A DNA stretch of 64,000 nt from Allonocardiopsis opalescens (lineage in GTDB: Bacteria; Actinomycetota; Actinomycetes; Streptosporangiales; Streptosporangiaceae). The position numbers were made by a program, and so were the translations under genes. The DNA lies in NCBI RefSeq assembly GCF_003002095.1, contig NZ_PVZC01000010.1, positions 1 through 64,000 on the forward strand. The letters are read 5' to 3'. Below, piece by piece: positions 54,526 to 63,853 of this stretch; positions within the stretch are counted from its first letter, which is position 1, and each line of letters starts with the position of its first letter. The notes below the pieces were generated by a model, which saw only the letters and a program-made list of their open reading frames with translations, was not told the DNA's origin and did no database searches.

Positions 54526-56544
54526 TCACAGCTCGGGTGGGGGCGGGGGCATGGTGGGTTCGGGGATCTCCACCAGGTAGCCCTCGGCGAGGAGCTGACC
54601 GATGGGCCGGTCCAGGTACAGGCCGGTGCCGCCGCCGGGCTGCTCGAACCAGGGCACCGCCACCCCCATCAGGGCGGGCATCGGCCGCTCGACCCGGAAG
54701 ACGTGGTAGTCGCGGCGCACCCAGTCCGGCGGCAGGGACCGGTTGGCGTAGTCGGTGCCCGCGGCGTAGACGAGGTTGCCGTCGAGGTTGCCGATCCGGT
54801 CGATCTCGGTGGTGGGCGGCAGCTCGATCATCTGCAGGTTGCGGAACAGGGTGCTGGGGGGCTCCCCGGGCAGCGCCTCGATGGGGTGGCGCTCGGGCAG
54901 CGGCACCATCTGGGAGCGGTCGACGCTGGTGGCCAGCGCCGAGCGCTGCGGCGCCGGTTGCGGGGCGGGCGGCTGCGGGGGCTGGGGGGGCTGGGGGCCC
55001 GAGTGCTGCGCGTAGGGGGGCGGGGGCTGCGGGATGCCGCCCATCGCGGCCTGGGCGCCGGTGCCCGACTGCACCGAGGTCTCCACGGGCGGCGCCAGCC
55101 GGGACGCGCCGCTGTTCTGCGGGTCGGGCGGCGGGATGAGCGGCCCGGGCGGGCGGGGACCGGTGTGGGAGCCGGTGGGCACCCGCGGCTCGGCGGGCGG
55201 CGCGGGCGGCTCGTGGTGGACGGGCGGCTGCGGACCCGACGCGGCAGCGCCGCCGCCGTCGGCGGCGTGGTCGAGGATGAGGCGGCCCAGGAAGAACGCG
55301 GCCGCCTCGTACACCCCGTCGAAGCCCTCGCCGCGCGGCTGGGAGCCGCCGGGCGCCTGCTCGTAGTAGTGCACCTGCCAGCCGCCGCCGCCGAACTCCT
55401 CGGGCTCCAGCACCAGCCGCCCCTGCTGGGGGGTGCCGATGGCGTAGCGGTCGGCGGGCACCCCGGCGGCGGCGATGGCGCGGCGCAGCCGCTCCAGCAC
55501 CTGCTGCTCGTCGCGCCCCGGGGCGGGGGCGGGCCGGGGCGGCTGCCCGGCGTCGGTGTGCGCCTCCACCGGCGGCTCGGGGACGGGCGCGGGCGGCGCC
55601 GCTTCGGCCGGGGGCGCCGGGGCGGGGGGCGCTTCGGCGGGGGCGGGCGGCAGGGGGTCGCCGAACAGCTGCGCGGTGGCCAGCTCCACGGCGTAGTCGC
55701 CGACCTGGGGCGGCCGGTAGCCCTGGGCGCGGATGTGGGCGATCAGGTCGGCCTCGGGGGCGACACCGTGCTCGCGCAGGTAGTAGGCGACGGCGGCCGG
55801 CCAGATCCAGGTGCCGTCGGTGTGGAAGTCGGCGGGCACCGCGTTGCCGCGCTCGGGGGCGAACTCGTCGGGGTTCAGGCCCGGGGTGGCCAGCACGACG
55901 GGCCCGGCGGCCAGGTAGGCCAGCACCTGCTGGGCCTCCCCCTGGCTCAGCGGGGTGCGGTCGGCGTAGGCGCGGCCGTCGCCGGCCAGGCCGTCGTGCG
56001 GACGCGCCTCGCGCAGCGGCTGCGGAGCGCCGCCCGCGGCCGGAACCGGAGCGGGGCCGGTGGCGGCGTAGCCGGGCGGGGGCGCGGGGGCGGGGTGGGC
56101 GTTGAGCGGGGCGTCGTCCAGGCGGGCCCGCCACCAGTCGGGCAGGTGCTCCGCGGAGCGGGGGTGGGCGTCCAGCTCGGCCCGGTAGTCGGCCGCGGGC
56201 GGCGGCAGCTGCCAGGCGGGCTCGTCGGTGAAGTTGTAGGTGACCTCGAAGCGGCCGTCAGGGCTCAGCAGCAGCCGCACGCTCAGCCAGGTGCCGACCG
56301 CGTCGCGGTACATGCCGGCGCGCAGCCGGTCGAAGGCGGCCGCCGCCTCCCCCGGCGGCATCCACTCCGCGGTGCGGCCGTCGCCCAGGGTGAGGACGGC
56401 GTCGAGTTCGGTGGCGCGCCCCAGCGCCCGGTAGTGCAGTTCGACTGAGGCCCAGCCCGGCTGCAGCGTCGGCACGATCACCTGGTTGATGTGCTGCAGC
56501 AGTTCGTACTGTTGGCTCTGGTCGAGGTGCGGGGCACTGCTCAC
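54526..56544 (-). CDS. Multidomain protein with YezG-like N-terminus and TNT (NAD+-glycohydrolase-like) C-terminus
   Basis: The 672-residue protein has four parts. Residues 5-130 look like the YezG/DUF600 immunity fold ('[20 protein letters not shown]', then '[13 protein letters not shown]'). Residues 200-300 have '[20 protein letters not shown]'; residues 370-450 have a third globular part; a long Pro-rich linker follows. The last 93 residues match the TNT fold: 'DRIGNLDG' (Arg583), 'NRSLPPDW' (Arg602), 'YHVFRVE', '[10 protein letters not shown]' (Gln635). TNT domains hydrolyse NAD+. GTG 56544 follows GGAGG. There is no signal peptide and no separate immunity gene next to it; the N-terminal domain may serve. 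Toxicity is inferred. Confidence 0.82.
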   Translation of the reverse strand: MSSAPHLDQSQQYELLQHINQVIVPTLQPGWASVELHYRALGRATELDAVLTLGDGRTAEWMPPGEAAAAFDRLRAGMYRDAVGTWLSVRLLLSPDGRFEVTYNFTDEPAWQLPPPAADYRAELDAHPRSAEHLPDWWRARLDDAPLNAHPAPAPPPGYAATGPAPVPAAGGAPQPLREARPHDGLAGDGRAYADRTPLSQGEAQQVLAYLAAGPVVLATPGLNPDEFAPERGNAVPADFHTDGTWIWPAAVAYYLREHGVAPEADLIAHIRAQGYRPPQVGDYAVELATAQLFGDPLPPAPAEAPPAPAPPAEAAPPAPVPEPPVEAHTDAGQPPRPAPAPGRDEQQVLERLRRAIAAAGVPADRYAIGTPQQGRLVLEPEEFGGGGWQVHYYEQAPGGSQPRGEGFDGVYEAAAFFLGRLILDHAADGGGAAASGPQPPVHHEPPAPPAEPRVPTGSHTGPRPPGPLIPPPDPQNSGASRLAPPVETSVQSGTGAQAAMGGIPQPPPPYAQHSGPQPPQPPQPPAPQPAPQRSALATSVDRSQMVPLPERHPIEALPGEPPSTLFRNLQMIELPPTTEIDRIGNLDGNLVYAAGTDYANRSLPPDWVRRDYHVFRVERPMPALMGVAVPWFEQPGGGTGLYLDRPIGQLLAEGYLVEIPEPTMPPPPPEL

Positions 56545-56755
56545 GTCGCGATTCCTCCGGCTGTGGGTCCGCGGTGCGGGTTGCCTTGAGTCCCGGGTCA
56601 TTATGTCGGAACCCCCGCTGAGAAGTCTCTCAGGCTATCGCGCGGGCTTCGGCCACCACCGGGCGGTGCGTCGGCCCCGCCCGGTGGTGCCGACGCACCG
56701 CCCGGGCGGCGGGCGGTGCGGGCCCGTCCGCTACCGGCCACCCCGCCGCGCCCTA

Positions 56756-56786
56756 TTCTTTGCAAAGCGGTAGGCTTTGCAAAGAA
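56756..56786. promoter_or_regulatory. 31-bp inverted repeat operator
   Basis: TTCTTTGCAAAGC, five bases, then the exact reverse complement (13-5-13). Each arm contains the palindrome CTTTGCAAAG (56758-56767 and 56775-56784), so a tandem pair of sites 17 bp apart. TAGGCT (56771-56776) at the centre could be the -10 box. It lies 29 nt before the ArsR-like gene, probably its own operator. Confidence 0.8.
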
Positions 56787-56814
56787 GGTCGGCGGTCGAG
56801 GCGGGAGGCGGCGG

Positions 56815-57369
56815 ATGGACGACGGCGCGGATCTGGGCCACCCGCTGCGCGCAGCGCTGATGGAGCTGCTGCGCGCCCAGCCCACGCTCACCTCCACCGA
56901 GGCGGCGCGCCGCCTGGGCGAGAGCTCCGGCGCCTGCTCCTTCCACCTGCGGCAGCTGGCCCGAGCCGGGCACATCGAGGACGCCGGGCCCGCACGCGGC
57001 CGCGCCCGCCCCTGGCGGCTGCGCACCGGCCCGCCCCCCGAACCCGACCCCGGCTTCGGCCGGCTGGCCCGCCAACTGGAGGACGAGGGCTACCAGCGCT
57101 GGCTGGCGCTGCGCCCCACCGCCCCGCACCCCTGGCGCCGCGACGAGGCCTTCAGCGAGGTGGTGCACCTCACCCCCGACGAACTCCACCAGGTCGCCGA
57201 CGCCGTGCGCGCCCTGCTCGCGCCGCTGCGCGAACGCCCCGCCCCGCCGGGCGCCGCCCCCGTGGGGGTGGTGGCGCGGCTGTTCCCCCTGCTGCCCGAA
57301 CCCGCCACCGACCCGGCGCCCCGCGCGGCCCGACCCCACGACACAGGAGCCCCCGATGGCGATACGTGA
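56815..57369 (+). CDS. ArsR-like winged-helix regulator, coupled to def
   Basis: The 184-residue protein has an N-terminal HTH ('[20 protein letters not shown]', '[20 protein letters not shown]', about 9-48) with a wing 'GRARPWRL', and a C-terminal region with no known sensor. This is the pattern of actinobacterial helix-turn-helix proteins found next to deformylase genes. ATG 56815 follows GGGAGG by 6 nt. Its end overlaps the def start by 14 nt. A 31-bp inverted repeat just upstream is the likely autoregulatory site. Confidence 0.85.
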   Translation: MDDGADLGHPLRAALMELLRAQPTLTSTEAARRLGESSGACSFHLRQLARAGHIEDAGPARGRARPWRLRTGPPPEPDPGFGRLARQLEDEGYQRWLALRPTAPHPWRRDEAFSEVVHLTPDELHQVADAVRALLAPLRERPAPPGAAPVGVVARLFPLLPEPATDPAPRAARPHDTGAPDGDT

Positions 57370-57892
57370 CATCAGGATCTTCGGCGACCCGGTGCTGACC
57401 ACCCCCTGCGACCCCGTCACCGACTTCGGACCGCGCACCCGCGCCCTGGTCGCCGACCTGCTGGACACCGTGGCCGAGCCCGGACGCGCCGGGCTGGCCG
57501 CCCCCCAGATCGGGGTGGGGGTGCGCGCCTTCTCCTACAACGTCGACGGCCGCACCGGCTACGTCCTCAACCCCGAACTCGCCGAACTGTCCGACGACGA
57601 GCAGGACGGCGAGGAGGGCTGCCTGTCGGTGCCGGGCCTGTGGTACCCAACGGTGCGCGCCCAGCGGGCGGTGGTGCGCGGCGTGGACCTGCGCAACGAG
57701 CCGGTGGTGGTGCGCGGCGAAGGGCTGATGGCGCGCTGCCTGCAGCACGAGACCGACCACCTCGCCGGCACCCTGTACCTGGACCGGCTCCAGCGGCGCG
57801 TGCGCCGCGAGGCCCTGCGCGACATCCGCGGCCAGGAGTGGTTCGGCGCCCCCACCCCCGGCCCGGCACCCACCTTCCCCGGCCTGGGCTGA
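57356..57892 (+). CDS. def: Peptide deformylase
   Basis: Removes the N-formyl group from nascent proteins. The 178-residue protein has all three motifs: '[10 protein letters not shown]' (about 46-55), 'EEGCLSVPG' (about 86-94) and '[10 protein letters not shown]' (about 129-138) with metal-binding Cys and two His. ATG 57356 lies inside the 3' end of the regulator gene, so translation is coupled. Actinobacteria often carry more than one def; this may be the secondary, regulated copy since fmt is not adjacent. Confidence 0.93.
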   Translation: MAIRDIRIFGDPVLTTPCDPVTDFGPRTRALVADLLDTVAEPGRAGLAAPQIGVGVRAFSYNVDGRTGYVLNPELAELSDDEQDGEEGCLSVPGLWYPTVRAQRAVVRGVDLRNEPVVVRGEGLMARCLQHETDHLAGTLYLDRLQRRVRREALRDIRGQEWFGAPTPGPAPTFPGLG

Positions 57893-58218
57893 CCCCGGCC
57901 CGCCTTGGACGAGGGGCCGCGTGGGGGCCCGACGGCGGCGCCGGTCCCTCGCAAACCGCGCGGTCGCTCCCCCGCATCCGCGTGCGGCAAGGGGCGCCCG
58001 CGAGGGAACGGCACCGCGGCCGAGGGAGCGCACCGGAAGCCCTTCGCCCGGCCGCACCCGCGTAGCGGCGCCGTCCGCGCCTGGCCGGATGCGACGGCGG
58101 CAGCGACCGAACCCGCGTCTGCGCCCTCGAAGGCGTCCTCGCCATCACCGGCGGCCTCGTCCGACTCACCACCGCCCCCGGGACCACCGTGCGGTCGACC
58201 GGCGCCGGTCGGGGTTTT
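57893..58218. other. Intergenic gap, 326 nt
   Basis: Between convergent def and WYL genes. No gene supported; only the terminator at 58196-58219 is clear. Confidence 0.5.
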
Positions 58219-58219
58219 T
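58196..58219 (+). terminator. Rho-independent terminator with T5
   Basis: A perfect 16-bp palindrome CGACCGGCGCCGGTCG (58196-58211) is followed by GGG and five T residues (58215-58219). It fits a plus-strand terminator for the regulator-def transcript and touches the stop codon of the convergent WYL gene. Confidence 0.75.
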
Positions 58220-59190
58220 CAGTGCGGGGCGCCGTAGCGGGCGGCGATCGCGGTGGCGCGTTCGCGCAGGCGGGCGCGCAGGGAGGGCGGGGCCAGGGCT
58301 TCGGCGTCGGTGCCCAGCTGCCACAGCGCCCATTCGGCGTGCCGGGCGTCCTGGAAGGTGACCTCCAGCCGCAGCCACCCGTCGGCATCGGGTTCCTCGG
58401 CGCGCACGGCCAGCGCGGTACCCAGCAGTTCCTCGCGCCGCTGGGGGTCCACCCGTACCAGCACGCTCAGCTGGTCGCCGGACAGGAAGCGGGCGCAGCG
58501 TTCCCGCCAGATGCGATCCAGGTCGACCCGGTCGGGCCGCTGGGCGGGTTCGGGGAGTTCCTCGGCGGCCAGCACCCGCGACAGCCGGTAGGTGCGGTCC
58601 GCGCCCGAGCGGGTGGCGAGCAGGTAGCCGCGGTCGCGGACGGTGACCAGGCCGATGGGGTCCACCGTGCGCCACCGCGGTGCGCGGCCTTCGGCCGCGT
58701 AGTGGATGCGCAGCCGGTGGCCGGCGAGCACCGCGCGCCGGACCTCGGCCATGGTGGCGCCGGGCAGCTCCTCCGTCACCAGCCGGCGGGAGAGCAGGTC
58801 GGTCTCGGGGTCGATGAGCAGCCGCCGGGCCGCGTGGTCGGCGGTGGCCCGGTGCCCTTCGGGCAGCGCGTCGACCACCTTGCGCATGGCCGAGGCCAGC
58901 GCCGACCCCAGGCCGTACACCTGCTCGCCTCTCCCGGATCCGGCCACCAGCAGGGCGACGGCCTCGTCGTGGTTGAGCCCGGCGAGTTCGGCGCGGAAGC
59001 CGGGCAGCAGCGCGAAGCCGCCGTGGCGGCCGCGTTCGGCGTAGACGGGCACCCCGGCCGCCGACAGCGCCTCGATGTCGCGCAGCACGGTGCGGGTGGA
59101 CACCTCCAGCTCGCGGGCCAGCTCGGCCGCGGTCAGCCGGCCGCGCCGGCGCAGCAGCAGCACCAGCGCCACCAAGCGGTCGGCGCGCAT
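58219..59190 (-). CDS. WYL-domain (DeoR/YafY-type) transcriptional regulator
   Basis: The 323-residue protein has an N-terminal HTH ('LTAAELARELEVSTRTVLRD', about 19-38), a WYL-type domain ('HRLRIHYAAEGRAPRWRTVD', about 157-176; 'PIGLVTVRDRGYLLATRSG', about 177-195), and a C-terminal WCX-like part. WYL domains sense ligands or single-stranded nucleic acid. ATG 59190 is 7 nt after CATAGT (leaderless). It is divergent from a RidA gene, its probable target. Ligand unknown. Confidence 0.88.
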   Translation of the reverse strand: MRADRLVALVLLLRRRGRLTAAELARELEVSTRTVLRDIEALSAAGVPVYAERGRHGGFALLPGFRAELAGLNHDEAVALLVAGSGRGEQVYGLGSALASAMRKVVDALPEGHRATADHAARRLLIDPETDLLSRRLVTEELPGATMAEVRRAVLAGHRLRIHYAAEGRAPRWRTVDPIGLVTVRDRGYLLATRSGADRTYRLSRVLAAEELPEPAQRPDRVDLDRIWRERCARFLSGDQLSVLVRVDPQRREELLGTALAVRAEEPDADGWLRLEVTFQDARHAEWALWQLGTDAEALAPPSLRARLRERATAIAARYGAPH

Positions 59191-59322
59191 GGGCGGAACT
59201 ATGCCAGAAAACATGACCGAGGATGTCGTCATTTCCCGGGAGGCTCTTCACCGCGACGCCGGCGACCCGCCGGGCCGGCCGGCGTCACCACTTTCAACGA
59301 AGCGAACGGAGCTGGTCAGGCA

Positions 59323-59718
59323 ATGGAACGAACGGCCGTCAACCCGGTGGCGTGGTCGGTGGAGATGGGATTCAACCAGGGCGAGGTCGTCTCCGGGCAC
59401 ACCCGCACCCTGTACTGCTCCGGGCAGACCGCGATGAGCGGGCAGGGCGAGCCCCAGCACGCCGGCGACATGGCGGCGCAGTTGGCGCTGAGCCTGGACA
59501 ATCTGGAGGCGGTCCTGGGCGAGGCGGGCATGTCGCTGGCGGACCTCGTCCGGCTCAACGTCTACACCACCGACGTCGATCTGCTCTTCCAGCACTACGG
59601 CGTGCTGGCCGCGCGGCTGGGCGCCGCCGGGGCGGCACCGCCCACCACCATGCTGGGGGTGGTGCGGCTGGCGATGCCCGTCCTGATGGTCGAACTGGAG
59701 GGCACCGCCGTCGCCTGA
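59323..59718 (+). CDS. RidA/YjgF family protein
   Basis: The 131-residue protein has the RidA chorismate-mutase-like fold: 'GHTRTLYCSGQTAMSGQGEP', 'DMAAQLALSLDNLEAVLGEA', 'DLVRLNVYTTDVDLLF' and 'PPTTMLGVVRLAMPVLMVELEGTAVA'. The usual Arg of 'ARA/SRA' active sites is not in its normal place (here 'GVVRLAMP' contains an Arg), so imine deaminase activity is not assured. ATG 59323 has GGAG about 12 nt upstream. Divergent from the WYL regulator. Confidence 0.85.
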   Translation: MERTAVNPVAWSVEMGFNQGEVVSGHTRTLYCSGQTAMSGQGEPQHAGDMAAQLALSLDNLEAVLGEAGMSLADLVRLNVYTTDVDLLFQHYGVLAARLGAAGAAPPTTMLGVVRLAMPVLMVELEGTAVA

Positions 59719-59923
59719 CGCGGCCTCGGCACCACCGTGCCGAACAATCCGGGTGCGCCTGGGCAGGGCCGTGTCGGCCATGGGCGCTGACGTGGGTCCG
59801 CTGTGACCGCCGGGCCGCGTCGGCTCCGGCACGGCGGTGGGGCCGGTCGACGGGGTCGGCGGTCGGCCCATCCCGCCGCCGCCCCACCGATATCCCCGGG
59901 GCGGCGCCGTCTGCGCGGGGGCC

Positions 59924-59962
59924 CGTCCCGGCCGTTCCTCCTGCGGGGGTGCGGCCGGGACG
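59924..59962. terminator. Bidirectional stem-loop between RidA and ddl
   Basis: Perfect 11-bp arms 59924-59934 and 59952-59962 with a 17-nt loop. It lies 12 nt past the ddl stop on the minus strand. The rest of 59719-59923 shows nothing clear. Confidence 0.65.
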
Positions 59963-59973
59963 GTGGGCGCGTG

Positions 59974-60930
59974 CTAACCGGGGCCGCGGCGGGCGGCCTG
60001 GTCGGCGAGGTCGCGGCAGACTTCGGCGAAGTCCAGGCCGGCGGCGGCGATGGCCATCGGCAGGGTGGAGGTGTCGGTCATGCCGGGGGCCACGTTGACC
60101 TCCAGGAAGTGCACGGTGCCGGCCGGATCGACGATCAGATCGGTGCGCGACAGGTCGCGCAGTCCCAGCGCCCGGTGCACGGCCACGGCCGCCTGCCGGG
60201 CGGCGTCGACCGCGGCCTCGGGCAGCCGGGGCGGGCAGAAGAACTCGGTGCGTCCGGCGGTGTAGCGGGCGGTGTAGTCGTAGACGCCGCCGTCGGGCAC
60301 GATCTCCACCGGGGGCAGCGCCACCGGGCCGGCTCCCAGGTCGAGCACGCCGACCGTGATCTCGGTGCCGGCGACCCGCTGCTCGATCAGGGCGGCGTCG
60401 CTGTAGTTCATGCACACCGCCAGCGCCTCGGGCAGTTCGGCGGCGTCGGTGACGGGGCGGGCGCCCAGCGCGGAGCCGCCCCGGTCGGGTTTGACGAACA
60501 GGGGCAGCCCCAGCCGCTTCACCACCCATTCCAGCACCCGGGTGCCGCCCAGGTCGGCCAGCAGGGTGCGGGGCAGCACGACGGACTCGGGCACCGCCAC
60601 GCCGCCCGCGCCCACCAGGGCCGCGGCCACGGGCTTGTTGTAGGCGAGGCGGCAGGCGGCGGCGGGCGCGCCCACGTAGCCCACCCCGGCCAGCGAGAGC
60701 ACCTGGCGGATCGCGCCGTCCTCGCCGGTGGCGCCGTGCAGCAGCGGGAACACCGCGTCGGGCGGGTCGGCGGCCAGCACTCCCAGCAGCGCGGGGTCGG
60801 CCTCGGCGACCTGCACCTCCACGTCCAGGCTGCGCAGCGCCTGGGCGACGCGCGCCCCCGAGCGCAGCGACACCTCGCGCTCGGGCGTCAGCCCGCCGGC
60901 GAGCACCACCACCCGGTCCGCGCCCCTCAC
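59974..60930 (-). CDS. ddl: D-alanine--D-alanine ligase
   Basis: ATP-grasp ligase making D-Ala-D-Ala for peptidoglycan. The 318-residue protein has 'VVLAGGLTPEREVSLRSG' (N-terminal), 'FPLLHGATGEDGAIRQVL', 'GVGYVGAPAAACRLAYNKPV', 'LPLFVKPDRGGSALGA' (ATP Lys), 'IEQRVAGTEITVGVLD' and 'FLEVNVAPGMTDTSTLPMAI'. The usual 'E-x-N-T-x-P-G' reads 'EVNVAPGMT', so it is slightly divergent. GTG 60930 is chosen by a G-rich site. Canonical residues for D-Ala specificity cannot be settled here. It may be a second ligase besides a ddlA elsewhere. Confidence 0.87.
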   Translation of the reverse strand: MRGADRVVVLAGGLTPEREVSLRSGARVAQALRSLDVEVQVAEADPALLGVLAADPPDAVFPLLHGATGEDGAIRQVLSLAGVGYVGAPAAACRLAYNKPVAAALVGAGGVAVPESVVLPRTLLADLGGTRVLEWVVKRLGLPLFVKPDRGGSALGARPVTDAAELPEALAVCMNYSDAALIEQRVAGTEITVGVLDLGAGPVALPPVEIVPDGGVYDYTARYTAGRTEFFCPPRLPEAAVDAARQAAVAVHRALGLRDLSRTDLIVDPAGTVHFLEVNVAPGMTDTSTLPMAIAAAGLDFAEVCRDLADQAARRGPG

Positions 60931-61402
60931 CGCGCCACCCCGGCCCGGCCGCGCCGGGCAGCGGGCCGCGCGGCCCGACGCATCCACGCCCACCCGCGCA
61001 TGCGGAGGCCGCGCGCCCTGGGCCCGTTAACAGGGGCGGGCGGCGCCGTCAATGCGGCCGTGCACAGGCCCGCGGGTCGCGGCCCACTCGTCCACAGCCG
61101 CGGGCGCGGTGCGGCGCGGTGGGCGCGGCGCGCGGGACAATGGTGTTGGGGTCGCCCCCCCGGGCGGGAGGGGGACGTGCGGGGGAACATGCGGGGCCTG
61201 CCCGTCGACTGGTGGGGTGGAGGATGACGGTGCCGATGGTAGCGGCCGCCCGCCGCCCCCGCCGCGCGGGCGGCGCCCCCTGGGGCGCTTTGAGCCCGGA
61301 GCGGCGTGCGCCGGAATCCGCGACCGGTGGCCGGGCCGGTCAGGGTGCGGGGCCTGGAGTGGTAGGCGCCAGGGTCCGCCGGCCGGGGTGGTGCGGGGCC
61401 GG
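60931..61402. other. Intergenic gap, 472 nt, holding a dispersed element
   Basis: No supported gene. The element at 61088-61176 is the second copy of the one near 18.2 kb. The remainder is GC-rich without visible structure. Confidence 0.5.
61088..61176 (+). repeat. Dispersed intergenic element, copy B
   Basis: TCGTCCACAGCC (61088-61099), then 52 nt from its start ATGGTGTTGGGGTCGCC with a C-run and GGGCGGGAGGGGGAC (61140-61176). Same order, strand and spacing as the copy at 18172-18260. Confidence 0.6.
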
Positions 61403-62674
61403 TCAGGTGGTGCGGGGGCGGGTGAAGGCGCCGCGCAGCCCGGACTCCGCGTCGATCACCCCGGCCAGCCGCCGCACCCCTTCGCGGATGAGCTCGGGCG
61501 GCGGGTAGCAGTACGACAGCCGGATGTTGCCGCGCCCCGACCCGTCGGCGAAGAAGCCGCTGCCGGGCACATAGGCGACCCGCTCGGCCACCGCCCGCGG
61601 CAGCATCGTCTTGGCGTCCAGCCCCTCGGGCAGGGTCAGCCACACGAAGAACCCGCCGCCGGGCCGCGTCCACGACGCGCCCGCCGGCATCCACGCCTCC
61701 AGCGACTCAAGCAGCGCGTCGCGGCGCTGCCGGTACATCTCGGTGAACTCCTTGATCTGGCGCCGCCACGGCTGGATGGCCAGGTAGCGGCCCACCACCA
61801 GCTGGTTGAAGCTGGAGTGCGACAGCATCGCCGACTCCGCCGCCAGCACCAGCTTGTCGCGCACCGCCGGGGGCGCCAGCGCCCACCCCACCCGGAACCC
61901 CGGCGCGATCGTCTTGGAGAACGACCCCAGGTACACCACCCCGCCCGCGGAGTCGGCGCGCAGCGCCCGCATCGGCTCGGCGTCGAAGCCCAGCAGGCCG
62001 TAGGGGTTGTCCTCCACCACCAGCACCCCGAACCGGTCGCACACCTCCAGCACCCGGGCGCGCCGCTCGGCGCTGAGGGTGACCCCGGCGGGGTTGTGGA
62101 AGGTCGGCACCGTGTACAGGAACTTCACCCGCCGCCCGGCCGAGGCCAGCCGCCCCAGCGCCTCCTCCAGCGCCTCGGGCACCAGCCCATCGCCGTCCAT
62201 GGGCACCTGCACCACCTGCGCCTGGTAGGCGGCGAAGGTGTTCAGCGCGGTCACATAGGTGGGGCCCTCGCACACCACCACGTCGCCGGGATCCACGAAC
62301 ACCCGGGTGAGCAGGTCCAGCGCCTGCTGGGAGCCCACCGTCACCACCACGTCGCCGGCGCCGGCGCCGATGCCCTCCAGCGCCATCACCTCGCAGATGT
62401 GCTCGCGCAGCCGCTCGTCGCCCTGCGCCGACCCGTACTGCAGCGCCCGCGCGCCATCAGCGCGCACCAGCTCGGCCACCAGCTCCGCCAGCTCCCCCAG
62501 CGGCAGCGCGCCGACGTTGGGCATCCCACCGGCCAGCGACACCACCTCCGGGCGCGAGGCCACCGCGAACAGCGCCCGCACCTCCGAGGCGACCATCCCG
62601 GCCGCGCGCGCGGCGTAGGCGTCGACGAAGGGGTCGATACGGGAACCGTGCGGGCTCGCTTGCGGATCGGACAT
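61403..62674 (-). CDS. PLP-dependent class I/II aminotransferase
   Basis: The 423-residue protein has the fold type I aminotransferase order: 'SLAGGMPNVGALPLGELAEL', 'ALQYGSAQGDERLREHICEV', 'VTVGSQQALDLLTRVFVDPG', 'FHNPAGVTLSAERRARVLEV', 'VEDNPYGLLGFDAEP', and the PLP Lys in 'LGSFSKTIAPGFRVGWALAP' (about 254). It is close to 2-aminoadipate/multisubstrate transaminases (LysN-like). ATG 62674 follows GGGAGG. ddl lies 470 nt downstream on the same strand, so a shared amino-acid or cell-wall role is possible but not shown. Confidence 0.9.
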   Translation of the reverse strand: MSDPQASPHGSRIDPFVDAYAARAAGMVASEVRALFAVASRPEVVSLAGGMPNVGALPLGELAELVAELVRADGARALQYGSAQGDERLREHICEVMALEGIGAGAGDVVVTVGSQQALDLLTRVFVDPGDVVVCEGPTYVTALNTFAAYQAQVVQVPMDGDGLVPEALEEALGRLASAGRRVKFLYTVPTFHNPAGVTLSAERRARVLEVCDRFGVLVVEDNPYGLLGFDAEPMRALRADSAGGVVYLGSFSKTIAPGFRVGWALAPPAVRDKLVLAAESAMLSHSSFNQLVVGRYLAIQPWRRQIKEFTEMYRQRRDALLESLEAWMPAGASWTRPGGGFFVWLTLPEGLDAKTMLPRAVAERVAYVPGSGFFADGSGRGNIRLSYCYPPPELIREGVRRLAGVIDAESGLRGAFTRPRTT

Positions 62675-63004
62675 GTCGCCTCCCGGCACACCACGGTAGC
62701 CGCCGCCGCTCACCCGCCGCCCGGCGGGGCCCGCACCCCGCCCGGCCACCGGCGGAGCACACGGCGGCACGAGCCGCCAGTCTAGACGTTTGCCCCACCC
62801 GCCCGGAGGGTAAAGGGCCGCCTCGACAAGCACACCGCGGCGCCGCCGCGCCCGCCACCGCCCCGTGGGCGGGGACGTGAAAGAGTGGTACCAGCACCCC
62901 TTGTCCCACCGATCGGACCCCGCCCACACTGTCAGGCGGAACACCACCTGACGTCGGCGGCCGCCGCCGTGCCGCGACACGAAAGACCCCAATTGGAGCA
63001 CAGC
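62675..63004. other. Divergent gap, 330 nt
   Basis: It holds the promoters of both flanking genes. TAGACT on the minus strand near 62780 could be the aminotransferase -10 box. I see no gene or repeat. Confidence 0.5.
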
Positions 63005-63829
63005 ATGGCGAAGCATCCGCTCGCGTGGAGGGTGGCCGAGCAGTTCCTGGCCGAGGCCGACGCGGCCGCCCCCGGCCTGGTCGAGGGCCTCTACCTCACC
63101 GGATCCGCCGCCCTGGACGACTTCCGCCCGCACACCTCCGACGTCGACGCCGTCGTCATCACCGCCAAGCGCCCCGACCAGGCCGGCCTGGCCGCGCTGC
63201 GCACCGCCCACGCCCGGCTCCGCGAGACCTACCCGCGGCCCCGCTTCGAGGGCGTCCACCTCACCTGGGCCGACCTCGCCGCCCACCCCGGCGACTGCCC
63301 CAACACCCCCTACGCCCAGGGCGGCCGGTTCCGCCCCAGCGGCCGCTTCGAACTCAACCCCGTCACCTGGCACGTCCTGGCCACCAAGGGCCTGGCGGTG
63401 CGCGGCCCCGCCCGCGACGAACTCGACGTCCACGACGTCCGCGACGGCCTGGTGTCGTGGTCGCTGGGCAACCTGGAGCAGTACTGGGTGCGCTGGCGGG
63501 AGCGCGCCAGCCGCATCGTCACCCCCCGCGGCCTGGCCGCGCTGGGCTCCCTCGCCCCCACCTGGGGGGTGCTGGGCGTCAGCCGGCTGCACTTCACCCT
63601 GTTCACCCGCGAGATCACCTCCAAGTCCGGGGCCGGCCGCTACGCCCTGCACGCCTTCCCCGCCCGCTGGCACGCCGTGGTCAACGAGGCGCTGCGGATG
63701 CGCCGCGGCTCCTCGGCGCCCTCCCTGTACGCCAGCGCGATGGCGCGCCGCCGCGCCGCCCTGGACTACATCGAGATGGTGCTCGACAGCGCGCTCAGCC
63801 CCCGCCTGGCCGCCGCCCCCACCGCCTGA
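63005..63829 (+). CDS. Nucleotidyltransferase-fold protein (aminoglycoside adenylyltransferase-like)
   Basis: The 274-residue protein has the pol-beta-type nucleotidyltransferase motif 'LTGSAALDDFRPHTSDVDAV' (about 31-50: G-S with D-x-D), an Asp in the third strand region ('RFEGVHLTWADLA'), and a C-terminal helical domain related to DUF4111/AadA proteins. AadA-type enzymes adenylylate aminoglycosides, but many chromosomal relatives have no known substrate, so resistance is not claimed. ATG 63005 follows GGAG by 6 nt. Monocistronic. Confidence 0.85.
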   Translation: MAKHPLAWRVAEQFLAEADAAAPGLVEGLYLTGSAALDDFRPHTSDVDAVVITAKRPDQAGLAALRTAHARLRETYPRPRFEGVHLTWADLAAHPGDCPNTPYAQGGRFRPSGRFELNPVTWHVLATKGLAVRGPARDELDVHDVRDGLVSWSLGNLEQYWVRWRERASRIVTPRGLAALGSLAPTWGVLGVSRLHFTLFTREITSKSGAGRYALHAFPARWHAVVNEALRMRRGSSAPSLYASAMARRRAALDYIEMVLDSALSPRLAAAPTA

Positions 63830-63853
63830 CCCCGCGCCCCTTAGGGTGGAGGC

